Positions 5,319-11,069 of a DNA stretch of 14,062 nt are shown in pieces. Every line of letters begins with the position of its first letter. Within the stretch, counting starts at the first letter, position 1. Made by a program: the position numbers and the translations under genes. Source of the stretch: SZUA-448 sp045593785 (GTDB lineage: Bacteria > Bacillota > Clostridia > Lachnospirales > Lachnospiraceae); NCBI GenBank assembly GCA_045593785.1, contig JAZNXH010000053.1, positions 1 through 14,062 on the forward strand, read 5' to 3'. Under the pieces are notes generated by a model. That model was not told the origin of the DNA. It did no database searches and was given only the letters and a program-made list of their open reading frames with translations.

Positions 5319-5810
5319 TCACTTCAATTCTTCAATGAATTGTTGAATACGATAAGTTACCAGTTCCTCTTTTTCCATGGAAAGCAACTCACCGGCACTG
5401 ACCCAGCGGTAGTTTACTGTCTCACCTTCCTGTAACTGTATCTTGTTTTTATCCCAATTAGTAACACACAGAAACTCGACATAAACACTGTGCTTTGATT
5501 TGTCCACAATTCTTCCGACTTCAATTAAATCAGTTGCAACGATACCTGTCTCTTCTAGGAGTTCCCGCTGCGCGGCGTCGGTTGGTGTCTCCCCTTGTAG
5601 TGCAGAACCACAAGCAGAAGCTTCCCACATGCCACCGTAAGATTTTTGCGGGTCACGTTGCATCAGAAGATACGTTCCGTCAATGTGCCTTACCAGAATA
5701 TCGCAAACCAGATGAAATATATCGTCTGAGAAGGATGCTTCCTCACCCCTTACGAGAGTAACACCTTCTATTTTATTGAAATCAGCATCATATGCATCCC
5801 ACAGTTCCAT
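5319..5810 (-). CDS. NUDIX hydrolase
   Basis: A 163-residue protein with a complete Nudix box at residues 68-90: G-x5-E-x7-R-E-L-x-E-E-x-G-I, with REL and EE as the metal-binding core. It should hydrolyse a nucleoside diphosphate linked to another group, using Mg2+. The N-terminus (MELWDAYDADFNKI) and the SYGGMWEASACGS segment before the box resemble the subfamily related to isopentenyl-diphosphate isomerase (YfcD-like). The substrate is not clear. GGAGG lies seven bases before ATG 5810 on the minus strand. It lies 86 bp downstream of the GNAT gene on the same strand, so they may be co-transcribed, though TATAAT at 5885-5890 could give it its own promoter. No clear terminator follows, so readthrough toward the toxin-like locus is possible. 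Confidence 0.92.
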   Translation of the reverse strand: MELWDAYDADFNKIEGVTLVRGEEASFSDDIFHLVCDILVRHIDGTYLLMQRDPQKSYGGMWEASACGSALQGETPTDAAQRELLEETGIVATDLIEVGRIVDKSKHSVYVEFLCVTNWDKNKIQLQEGETVNYRWVSAGELLSMEKEELVTYRIQQFIEELK

Positions 5811-5896
5811 GGTTTACCTCCGGTATGAAAATGATTGTGTGTTAAAACCTATTTTGAAAACTGAAATTTGTCTCATACTCTCAAATTATACATTAG

Positions 5897-6307
5897 CTAA
5901 AAATATATTGAAAATGCTCTACATTCCATATCGGTATCCATTGTAAAGCCAAGAGACTTATAAAACTGAATGGTCTTTTCAGTGTTCTCTGTTAGCAAAT
6001 GCTTTTGATAAACATGCTTATACTCTTGTAATATTTGCTTCAATAATGCAGTACCTATTCCTTGTCTCTGATACTCTGGAAATATTAATATATCTTGTAT
6101 AAATACAACGGAATGACCATCACCAACAACTCTAATAATTCCCAAGAGGTTTTCGTTTTCATATGCACCAAGTATTCTTAATGAATTTGCATACGCATCT
6201 TCTAACATCTTCGGATTATTGGAGTAATTAATCCATCCTACACTCTTATAGAGATTTAATATTTCTTCTTCATTATAGTTTTTGTATTCTTTAATTGAAA
6301 ATTCCAT
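5897..6307 (-). CDS. GNAT family N-acetyltransferase
   Basis: A protein of 136 residues starting at ATG 6307, with GGAGA seven bases upstream. A longer reading from TTG 6349 lacks a ribosome site. The acetyl-CoA binding motif A is clear: a beta strand FIQDILIFPEYQ followed by QRQGIGTALL (Q/R-x-x-G-x-G). The C-terminus has the ENTEKTIQFYKSLGF segment typical of the family. GNAT enzymes move an acetyl group from acetyl-CoA to an amine, and the acceptor here cannot be predicted. The gene is visibly more A+T-rich than the genes around it and uses many A/T-ending codons. It lies near a large palindromic element. Both facts fit recent acquisition, but neither proves it. Confidence 0.9.
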   Translation of the reverse strand: MEFSIKEYKNYNEEEILNLYKSVGWINYSNNPKMLEDAYANSLRILGAYENENLLGIIRVVGDGHSVVFIQDILIFPEYQRQGIGTALLKQILQEYKHVYQKHLLTENTEKTIQFYKSLGFTMDTDMECRAFSIYF

Positions 6308-6363
6308 TTTATTTTCTCCGTAATAATATATAAAGTTAAGAGTTTTCAAATTTTAAAAGTATA

Positions 6364-6392
6364 ATAATACCATCTCAACACCTCTTCGTAAA
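6364..6392 (-). promoter_or_regulatory. Possible promoter for the GNAT-NUDIX pair
   Basis: On the minus strand: TTTACG (6392-6387), a 17-bp spacer and TATTAT (6369-6364), about 57 bp before the GNAT start. The surrounding stretch is very A+T-rich, so chance matches are likely. Confidence 0.35.
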
Positions 6393-6498
6393 CTTCAACA
6401 TTTCTGTTTGTTCTTATTATATATGTCTTTTTCTGTCAGCGCAATTCGAAACTGAATAATTTGTATCGCTTGTTCTGCCTTTCTGTTTCTGATGTTAC

Positions 6499-6706
6499 GA
6501 TTGTGTGTTTTGCCTGTCCTGTCCCCTCTGATGACGTTCGAGTAGACGAGGGAGCGAACACACTAGCTTCGCTGACCGAGCGTCCTGCATGCCCGCTGTG
6601 CGGGTGCGAGTATGCAGGATGCGAATCAGCGAAAAATAAGCGTGTGTGAGCGAGCCGTCCACGCAGACCCGACATCGGAGGGGACAGGACAGGCACAACA
6701 CGAAAC
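6499..6706. repeat. GC-rich ~208-bp imperfect palindrome (MITE-like or REP-like element)
   Basis: The outer arms, 6505-6536 and 6670-6701, are 32-bp inverted copies with three mismatches and include GCCTGTCCTGTCCCCT. Pairing continues inward with interruptions through TTCGCTGA (left) and TCAGCGAA (right). The tip is TCCTGCAT (6583-6590) with ATGCAGGA (6612-6619), and then CCCGC-TGT-GCGGG (6592-6604). The whole segment can fold into one long hairpin. TTAC occurs just outside both ends (6495-6498 and 6707-6710), a possible 4-bp target duplication. It encodes no credible protein and is much richer in GC than the flanks. It sits between divergent genes. No transposase is seen. Confidence 0.75.
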
Positions 6707-6747
6707 TTACATTAAGAAACCTGTAATTTTTCTAATGGTATTCTAAC

Positions 6748-6776
6748 TTGCATTTTGCAGTGTCGTAAATTATCAT
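6748..6776 (+). promoter_or_regulatory. Possible promoter for the LiaF/LiaG-like operon
   Basis: TTGCAT (6748-6753), a 17-bp spacer and TATCAT (6771-6776), about 50 bp before the first gene and just right of the palindromic element. The -10 is good and the -35 is weak, so an activator may be needed. Confidence 0.42.
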
Positions 6777-6825
6777 AAAACCATAAGAAACAGAAAGAGA
6801 AAACATTCTCAGAAAAGAGGAATCT

Positions 6826-7506
6826 ATGGAAAGACGACGCGTCGGCAACATCCTTTGGGGGCTGTTCTGGCTGGCACTTGGGGTGATGCTGTTTGGAAAT
6901 GTATTTGGCTGGTGGGAAATCAAGATTCTGTTCCCCGGCTGGTGGACTCTGTTAATTATCATTCCGAGTGTAATCGGAATCATCAAACACGGCTTCGGCT
7001 GTTTTTCAACGATATGTTTTGCACTCGGCATGCTGATGTTGATGAGTTATCAGGTGCCGGAAGTTATGCCGAGAGCTACGGTGTGGAAGCTGGTGACACC
7101 GACCATTCTTCTGGTCATCGGTGCGAACATTATCATCCGCGGCATCTTCATCTCAACGAAAGAAGCCGTTGATCGCGAGAATCCGTTCGCAAAGCCGCAG
7201 TTTGCAGCAGTGTTCAACGGAATCAATAACCGTCTGGTCGGACCGTTTTACGGATGTAGCATTGACTCTGTGTTCGGAGGAAGCAAGATAGACCTTCGGG
7301 ATACACAGATTGACAGAGATATCGTAATCAATGTGACCAGCATTTTCGGCGGTACGCAAGTATATCTGCCGACGAACGTAAAGGTAAAAGTATCGTCCAT
7401 CGGATTGTTTGGCGGCACGGATAACAAGCACCACGGTCAGGGCGAGATGGCTGCAACAGTTTATATCAGCTCACTTTGCATGTTTGGAGGTACAGATATC
7501 ATATGA
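6826..7506 (+). CDS. LiaF-like membrane protein (LiaF transmembrane + cell-wall-antibiotic response domain)
   Basis: A 226-residue protein with four predicted membrane helices in the first half (about 6-28, 31-53, 56-74, 86-110), rich in Trp and Gly (NVFGWWEIKILFPGWW) as in the LiaI/LiaF-like transmembrane domain. After a linker (KEAVDRENPFAKPQ), the C-terminal part (about 130-226) has the repeated strand-turn signature SVFGGSKIDLRD, SIFGGTQVYLP, GLFGGTDN and MFGGTDII, as in the LiaF C-terminal family. In Bacillus, LiaF holds back the LiaRS two-component system until the cell envelope is damaged. No LiaR or LiaS gene lies in this window, so any partner is elsewhere. AGAGG lies before ATG 6826. 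The stop overlaps the start of the next gene (ATGA), showing translational coupling. Confidence 0.85.
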   Translation: MERRRVGNILWGLFWLALGVMLFGNVFGWWEIKILFPGWWTLLIIIPSVIGIIKHGFGCFSTICFALGMLMLMSYQVPEVMPRATVWKLVTPTILLVIGANIIIRGIFISTKEAVDRENPFAKPQFAAVFNGINNRLVGPFYGCSIDSVFGGSKIDLRDTQIDRDIVINVTSIFGGTQVYLPTNVKVKVSSIGLFGGTDNKHHGQGEMAATVYISSLCMFGGTDII

Positions 7507-8696
7507 ACGGATTTCAAAAAGTGGTAAAATACATCGCGCTTGCATTTGCACTTTTCCTTTCGGTGACTATCATTGCAAGTTGTTCGCTGGCAGTTCTGAA
7601 ACTTGCTGTGGGGATTAACCTTGTTACGGACGGTGAATGGTTCACAGGAGGAAATATAGTTCGGATTGATGATGGCGGCAAGATTAAGATCGAGATTAAT
7701 GGCGACAAAATCGATGCTGACCTGGATAAGATTGAAGTGGAATTAGGAAAAATCAGTGACGAACTGGGGGATGACGAAATGTTTGGAAATGTAGAGACAC
7801 AGAGTTTTGTAAAAGAGTTTACGGCAGACGAGGCAGCACAGGTAAAAAAACTGAACATCAACAATTACAGCGCCAGATTGACGGTTGTGCAGGGAACGCA
7901 GCTTCGGGTGGAGGCAAAGGACGTATCGCTTCGTTATGTAGCAGAGATACGAAACGGCGACACGTTATTTTTAGGACATGACGGCGATGTAGAAATTAAC
8001 TTCTTTAATGTTTCGTGGGTAAGTATAAAGAAACCGGAAGTTATCCTTACGATTCCGGAAGGTATGGAATTTGCAGATGCAGACTTTAACATCGGCTCCG
8101 GTTCGGCAGATGTTAAGAATCTCACTGCAGAGGATATTTATTTTAATACCGGTTCGGGCAGGACGAACATGGAAGTCGTTGCCGCCAAGAGAGAACTCAA
8201 CATCAACAGCGGTTCCGGCAGTGTGCATATCACGGATGCAACAGCAGGAAATACACATATCAACAGTGGTTCCGGCAGTGTGCATATCTCGAATGCGACA
8301 AGCACAGATGTGGACATCAACAGCGGCTCCGGAAGAGTCGTAATCAGTAACAGTAACTTCAATGATACCGAAGTGAACAGCGGCTCCGGATCCATCAGCT
8401 TCGATATGGTAAATGTGGGTGATCTGAAACTGGATACCGGTTCGGGACGGGTAGAGTTTATGAATGGTAAGATTGACGGCGACATTGAACTCGACAGTAC
8501 CAGCGGCGGCGTGAGCATTCAGGCAGATGCAGACCTGAATGATTACAATGTGGATTGTGATACCGGTTCCGGCGGAGTATGGGTGAACGGTGTAAAGGTC
8601 GCAGATGGTTATAAGGTAAAGACGGATACGGCACATCATACGCTTGATATTGATGGTGGCTCGGGAAGAGTATCTGTAGAATTGTATCGCAAGTAA
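7503..8696 (+). CDS. DUF4097 / LiaG-like membrane-anchored beta-helix protein
   Basis: A 397-residue protein starting at ATG 7503, which overlaps the preceding stop by four bases and has GGAGG upstream within the previous gene. An in-frame ATG at 7476 is rejected. A single N-terminal hydrophobic helix (about residues 6-32) anchors it. I-A-S-C inside that helix resembles a lipobox, but hydrophobic residues continue after the Cys. An acidic, charged stretch (about 50-105) follows. From about residue 195 come nine rungs of 19-22 residues, each opening with a hydrophobic-Asn/Asp-x-G-S-G turn, as in DUF4097 putative adhesins. This predicts a right-handed parallel beta-helix outside the membrane. 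DUF4097 proteins include Bacillus LiaG, so the LiaF-LiaG pairing supports an envelope-stress role. Ligand and partner are unknown. Confidence 0.82.
   Translation: MNGFQKVVKYIALAFALFLSVTIIASCSLAVLKLAVGINLVTDGEWFTGGNIVRIDDGGKIKIEINGDKIDADLDKIEVELGKISDELGDDEMFGNVETQSFVKEFTADEAAQVKKLNINNYSARLTVVQGTQLRVEAKDVSLRYVAEIRNGDTLFLGHDGDVEINFFNVSWVSIKKPEVILTIPEGMEFADADFNIGSGSADVKNLTAEDIYFNTGSGRTNMEVVAAKRELNINSGSGSVHITDATAGNTHINSGSGSVHISNATSTDVDINSGSGRVVISNSNFNDTEVNSGSGSISFDMVNVGDLKLDTGSGRVEFMNGKIDGDIELDSTSGGVSIQADADLNDYNVDCDTGSGGVWVNGVKVADGYKVKTDTAHHTLDIDGGSGRVSVELYRK
8085..8576 (+). repeat. 57-bp-period coding repeats (GSG beta-helix rungs)
   Basis: Nine rungs, four of them exactly 57 bp apart, begin with FNIGSG, FNTGSG, INSGSG (three times), VNSGSG, LDTGSG, LDSTSGG and CDTGSGG. 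Two adjacent rungs near 8205-8290 share an almost identical stretch of DNA (AACAGYGGTTCCGGCAGTGT and onward to GCATATC), a sign of recent duplication or gene conversion. The others have diverged at DNA level. Confidence 0.88.
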
Positions 8697-8733
8697 AGTG
8701 ATAAGGACATAAGGGATAAATGTTCAAAATATG

Positions 8734-8778
8734 AAAAATGCAGCACTTCTGTCAGGGTACGGAAGGGCTGCATTTTAT
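8734..8778. terminator. Bidirectional terminator between the LiaG-like gene and ribU
   Basis: AAAATGCAGC (8735-8744) pairs perfectly with GCTGCATTTT (8767-8776), and CTTC/GAAG pairs extend the stem inside. T tracts follow on the plus strand (TTTTATTT) and on the minus strand (TTTTT at 8738-8734). It ends two converging transcripts. Confidence 0.88.
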
Positions 8779-8819
8779 TTCTTACAATATCGATACGATT
8801 CGGTTGCCTATGCTGTGAC

Positions 8820-9569
8820 TTACGCCTGCTTAATCAGTTTGCTGATATATTTGTATACCAGTGCGATAACCAGAGATACGATGGCGTATTTTAACAGGTT
8901 AAACGGAACTACACCAAAGAAGATAAATGTGAACAGGCTGTCAATGGCTGCGTTTTTCTCTGCTCCTTTGTCGATAAAGTACTGCAGGTCTTTGTGCATG
9001 AGCTGCATGTACTTCGGAAGGAGTACGTAAGCATTTAAGAACGCGGATGAAATGGTTGCAATCACAGTTCCGGTAAGGAGACCTGCCAGTGCTCTTTTTT
9101 TCGTTCTGCGGTAGAAGTAAATTGCTGCGGCCGGGATAACGTAAGCACTGCCCATTAGGAAGTTTGCCAGCTCGCCAACGAATGCGGTGGTGGTACCGTT
9201 CACAAGGAGATTGAGAAGAATCTTGATAAACTCAATCAGAAGACCGGCTACCGGTCCAAGTGCAAAGGCACCGAAGATAACCGGAATCTCGCTTAAGTCC
9301 AAAGTGTAGAAGGACGGAACGAACCACAGCGGGAACTTGAATAACATCAAGATAATGGAGATCGCTGCAAGCATTGCAATGAGTGCCATACGCTTAATCT
9401 TTAATTTGTCGTTTTTTCTCGGGATGCCTGTTTTTTTGGCGATAAAGAATTCTGCGCCGTAGGCTGCAAGAATCAGGATGGCAACGATTGCTGCACTGAT
9501 GAGCAGAAAACCGACATTGTCGTATGCGGTCGCTGCAAGATTACGAAGTGACTCGAAGAAACTACTCAT
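8820..9569 (-). CDS. ribU: Riboflavin ECF transporter substrate-binding subunit RibU
   Basis: A 249-residue integral membrane protein with about six hydrophobic segments, of S-component type. The motifs LDLSEIPVIFGAFALGP, the GELANFLMGSAYVIPAA region and FLNAYVLLPKY are those of RibU/FmnP riboflavin carriers. RibU captures riboflavin from outside and moves it with the shared EcfT and EcfA/A' energy module, whose genes are not in the window. It is somewhat longer than the roughly 190-residue Bacillus protein because of an N-terminal extension with its own membrane helix (about residues 15-42). An FMN riboswitch lies directly upstream, which independently supports the assignment. GAGG lies nine bases before ATG 9569. 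It stands alone between a convergent gene and a gene-free stretch. Confidence 0.93.
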   Translation of the reverse strand: MSSFFESLRNLAATAYDNVGFLLISAAIVAILILAAYGAEFFIAKKTGIPRKNDKLKIKRMALIAMLAAISIILMLFKFPLWFVPSFYTLDLSEIPVIFGAFALGPVAGLLIEFIKILLNLLVNGTTTAFVGELANFLMGSAYVIPAAAIYFYRRTKKRALAGLLTGTVIATISSAFLNAYVLLPKYMQLMHKDLQYFIDKGAEKNAAIDSLFTFIFFGVVPFNLLKYAIVSLVIALVYKYISKLIKQA

Positions 9570-9581
9570 ATTTATTTACCT

Positions 9582-9693
9582 CTCTTCTTTCATCCGGACT
9601 GTACCGTCGGTTCCGGAATTGCACCGGATCAGCGGCTCTGCCGCGCGTGGACTGTAACCACCGGTCGGGAATCTCACCCTGCCCTGAAGGATG
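9582..9693 (-). ncRNA. FMN riboswitch (RFN element)
   Basis: Read on the minus strand, the conserved blocks are all present and in order: CTTCAGGGCAGGGTGAGATT, CCCGACCGGTGGTTACAGTC, a GCGGCAGAGCCGC variable hairpin, GATCCGGTGCAATTCCGG, then ACCGACGGTACAGTCCGGAT and GAAAGAAG. The CTTC/GAAG P1 stem closes the aptamer. Its 3' strand (plus coordinates 9584-9587) touches the ribosome site of ribU (GAGAGG, 9579-9584). Only 12 bases separate the aptamer from the start codon, and there is no separate terminator. FMN binding is therefore expected to block translation of ribU. Confidence 0.96.
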
Positions 9694-9722
9694 CCCTTGG
9701 ATAAATCCAAAGACCGTACAAT

Positions 9723-9751
9723 ATACTATCGCAAACCAGTAGTGATGTCAA
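9723..9751 (-). promoter_or_regulatory. Promoter of the riboswitch-ribU transcript
   Basis: On the minus strand: a perfect TTGACA (9751-9746), a 17-bp spacer and TAGTAT (9728-9723). Transcription would begin near 9716, about 23 bases before the aptamer, with a small TTGGAT/ATCCAA hairpin in between. Confidence 0.78.
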
Positions 9752-9817
9752 TATTTTTGAATTTCTTGAGCGTTTGCGTTTCATTGTAACTGGAAACAAG
9801 AAAACTCAAGAAAGGGG

Positions 9818-9855
9818 AACAGCCTCCACTGTCGGGGGGCGACAGGAAGGCTGTT
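9818..9855. other. Orphan two-tier hairpin without a clear T tract
   Basis: AACAGCC (9818-9824) pairs with GGCTGTT (9849-9855), and inside it CTGTCG (9829-9834) pairs with CGACAG (9840-9845) around a run of five G. It is GC-rich and well formed, but neither strand shows a strong U tract, and no gene ends nearby in either direction. It could be a relic terminator, a processed RNA hairpin or a protein site. The function is unknown. Confidence 0.6.
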
Positions 9856-9956
9856 GATGAGGGGTATTAATCTATGAAAAGTTGTTGTTAGCGGTATATT
9901 CACACGAAACTTGTCGTATCGCTTGATTTATTTTTAGCAGAATTAAATATAAACTT

Positions 9957-10082
9957 CAATGTCATTTCTTCTACCGCAATGTCATTTCTTAACATATCAC
10001 GTTTCGAAAACAATTTGGACATTCGAATTTCGAAAACTTCACAAAAAGCGAAATTTTGGGACTTTTGAACTAGTTTGTGAAG
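9957..10082. promoter_or_regulatory. Cluster of direct and inverted repeats in the gene-free stretch 9752-10196
   Basis: CAATGTCATTTCTT occurs at 9957-9970 and 9977-9990, exactly 20 bp apart (about two helical turns). TTTCGAAAAC occurs at 10002-10011 and 10028-10037, and TTCGAA occurs three times (10003, 10022, 10029). CTTCACAAA (10037-10045) is an inverted partner of TTTGTGAAG (10074-10082). These lie upstream of the lipoprotein promoter and look like regulator sites. The regulator is unknown. Otherwise I see no gene in 9752-10196. Confidence 0.5.
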
Positions 10083-10127
10083 AGCAAATTACCAAGAATA
10101 TATTTGTCCGGTGATAGTCAGAATATC

Positions 10128-10155
10128 TTGCATTTCTTTCGGAATAAGTTATAAT
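10128..10155 (+). promoter_or_regulatory. Probable promoter of the lipoprotein gene
   Basis: TTGCAT (10128-10133), a 16-bp spacer and a perfect TATAAT (10150-10155), 42 bp before the start at 10197. Confidence 0.65.
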
Positions 10156-10196
10156 TATTATGAGAAACTCGTATTCGCAAGGTTATGGAGGTGGCT

Positions 10197-11036
10197 ATGA
10201 GAAAGAATCGACGAAAAGTATTGATTTATATATATGCAGCATTGGTTTTAGCTCTTTTGGTGTCCTGTAAGAAAGTAATATTTACGGGAAGCGATGACCC
10301 GTTGCCGACAACACCGCCGACTTCGGCGGTAAAACCGGGAACGCAGGACGATACACAAGGTACGGAGCAGCCAGGACAGAGTGGGACGCCGGAATCGGGC
10401 GCAACCGCAACTCCGACACCGGAACCGGTACAGGAGATAACTCCGACCGAGGCACCGACTCCGACATTAACCGCAACTCCGGCGCCGACTCAGGCACCGG
10501 TGCTGAACCCGCTTACCGAAGCGGAATCAAAGGCGCTTCTGCTGGCAGCAGTGGGGAATTCTTATGATGCGGAGCAGACCGGCGAAGTTACGGTAGATGG
10601 TTGTGTATATTATCTGTTTACAGTAAGTGATGCAGAGCATACGTATACACCACAGGTTGCTGTTAATACAAAAAGTCAGGAGATATTCTATTTTTATTCG
10701 CAGGATGAGATTGTTGAATTTGCCAATTTCCCTCCCGACAATCTGGAGAGCGCAGGTGGTGAGGAAGACAATTCGGAAGATGGATTTACTTCCGATGATG
10801 CAGTTGCATTGCTGAAGACATTGTCTGCAGAAGATCTGGGACTGCCGGTTGTTCTGTCAGAGTATACCATATTGGTAGACGAATGGACGACTATGGTTTA
10901 CGGATTGGAGTGTTATTGCATCAACGCATATGCGGAACTGGAGAACCGCAAGCAGTTAATGGGTGTGTATTTTGTAGCAATTGACGGCAGTGCGGCATAT
11001 CGCAGTGATATGGGTGATTTTGTACTGATATACTAA
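10197..11036 (+). CDS. Lipoprotein with Pro/Thr linker and PepSY-like C-terminal part
   Basis: A protein of 279 residues from ATG 10197, which has GGAGG five bases upstream. An ATG at 10185 overlaps that ribosome site and is rejected. The N-terminus is a lipoprotein signal: basic MRKNRRK, a hydrophobic core and the lipobox L-V-S-C with Cys24 as the lipidated residue. Residues ~35-105 are a Pro/Thr/Gln linker with ATPTPEPV-type motifs, like the linker of the surface protein at 2-1426. The rest (about 106-279) holds two similar alpha/beta units, each ending in a strand such as QVAVNTKSQEIFYF or GVYFVAIDGSAAYR. They recall PepSY-type domains, but this is a weak, by-eye resemblance. It lies 33 bp before the giant gene and is probably co-transcribed. 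Its function is unknown. Confidence 0.78.
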   Translation: MRKNRRKVLIYIYAALVLALLVSCKKVIFTGSDDPLPTTPPTSAVKPGTQDDTQGTEQPGQSGTPESGATATPTPEPVQEITPTEAPTPTLTATPAPTQAPVLNPLTEAESKALLLAAVGNSYDAEQTGEVTVDGCVYYLFTVSDAEHTYTPQVAVNTKSQEIFYFYSQDEIVEFANFPPDNLESAGGEEDNSEDGFTSDDAVALLKTLSAEDLGLPVVLSEYTILVDEWTTMVYGLECYCINAYAELENRKQLMGVYFVAIDGSAAYRSDMGDFVLIY

Positions 11037-11069
11037 GGGAAGAGTAGTTACCGGAAAAGTGGTGGAGCA

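Noticed and set aside
5326..5345. CAATTC/GAATTG inverted repeat as a terminator of the NUDIX gene.
   Set aside because: It lies within the coding sequence before the stop and has no following T tract on the minus strand.
6308..6349. A longer acetyltransferase starting at TTG 6349.
   Set aside because: It has no ribosome site, while ATG 6307 has GGAGA at seven bases.
6436..6701. Several overlapping frames of 60-90 codons on both strands inside the palindromic element.
   Set aside because: They arise from the GC-rich inverted repeat, lack ribosome sites and mirror each other.
7476..7502. ATG 7476 as start of the DUF4097 protein.
   Set aside because: GGAGG lies after it, and ATG 7503 gives the usual ATGA overlap and a membrane anchor at the very N-terminus.
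7530..7610. Lipobox-like I-A-S-C in the N-terminal helix of the DUF4097 protein.
   Set aside because: Hydrophobic sequence continues after the Cys, which fits an uncleaved membrane anchor better than a lipoprotein signal.
8085..8576. Regular ~57-bp repeats that might suggest a CRISPR array.
   Set aside because: The repeats are in frame, coding and diverged, with no unique spacers, and belong to a beta-helix protein.
8731..9030. A plus-strand frame of 99 codons after the LiaG-like gene.
   Set aside because: Its first part is the bidirectional terminator and the rest is antisense to ribU. It has no ribosome site.
9900..10022. A 40-codon minus-strand frame (MSKLFSKRDMLRNDIAVEEM and onward) in the gene-free stretch.
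   Set aside because: It has no ribosome site, and the direct repeats inside it are 20 bp apart, so they fall in different frames and are not coding repeats.
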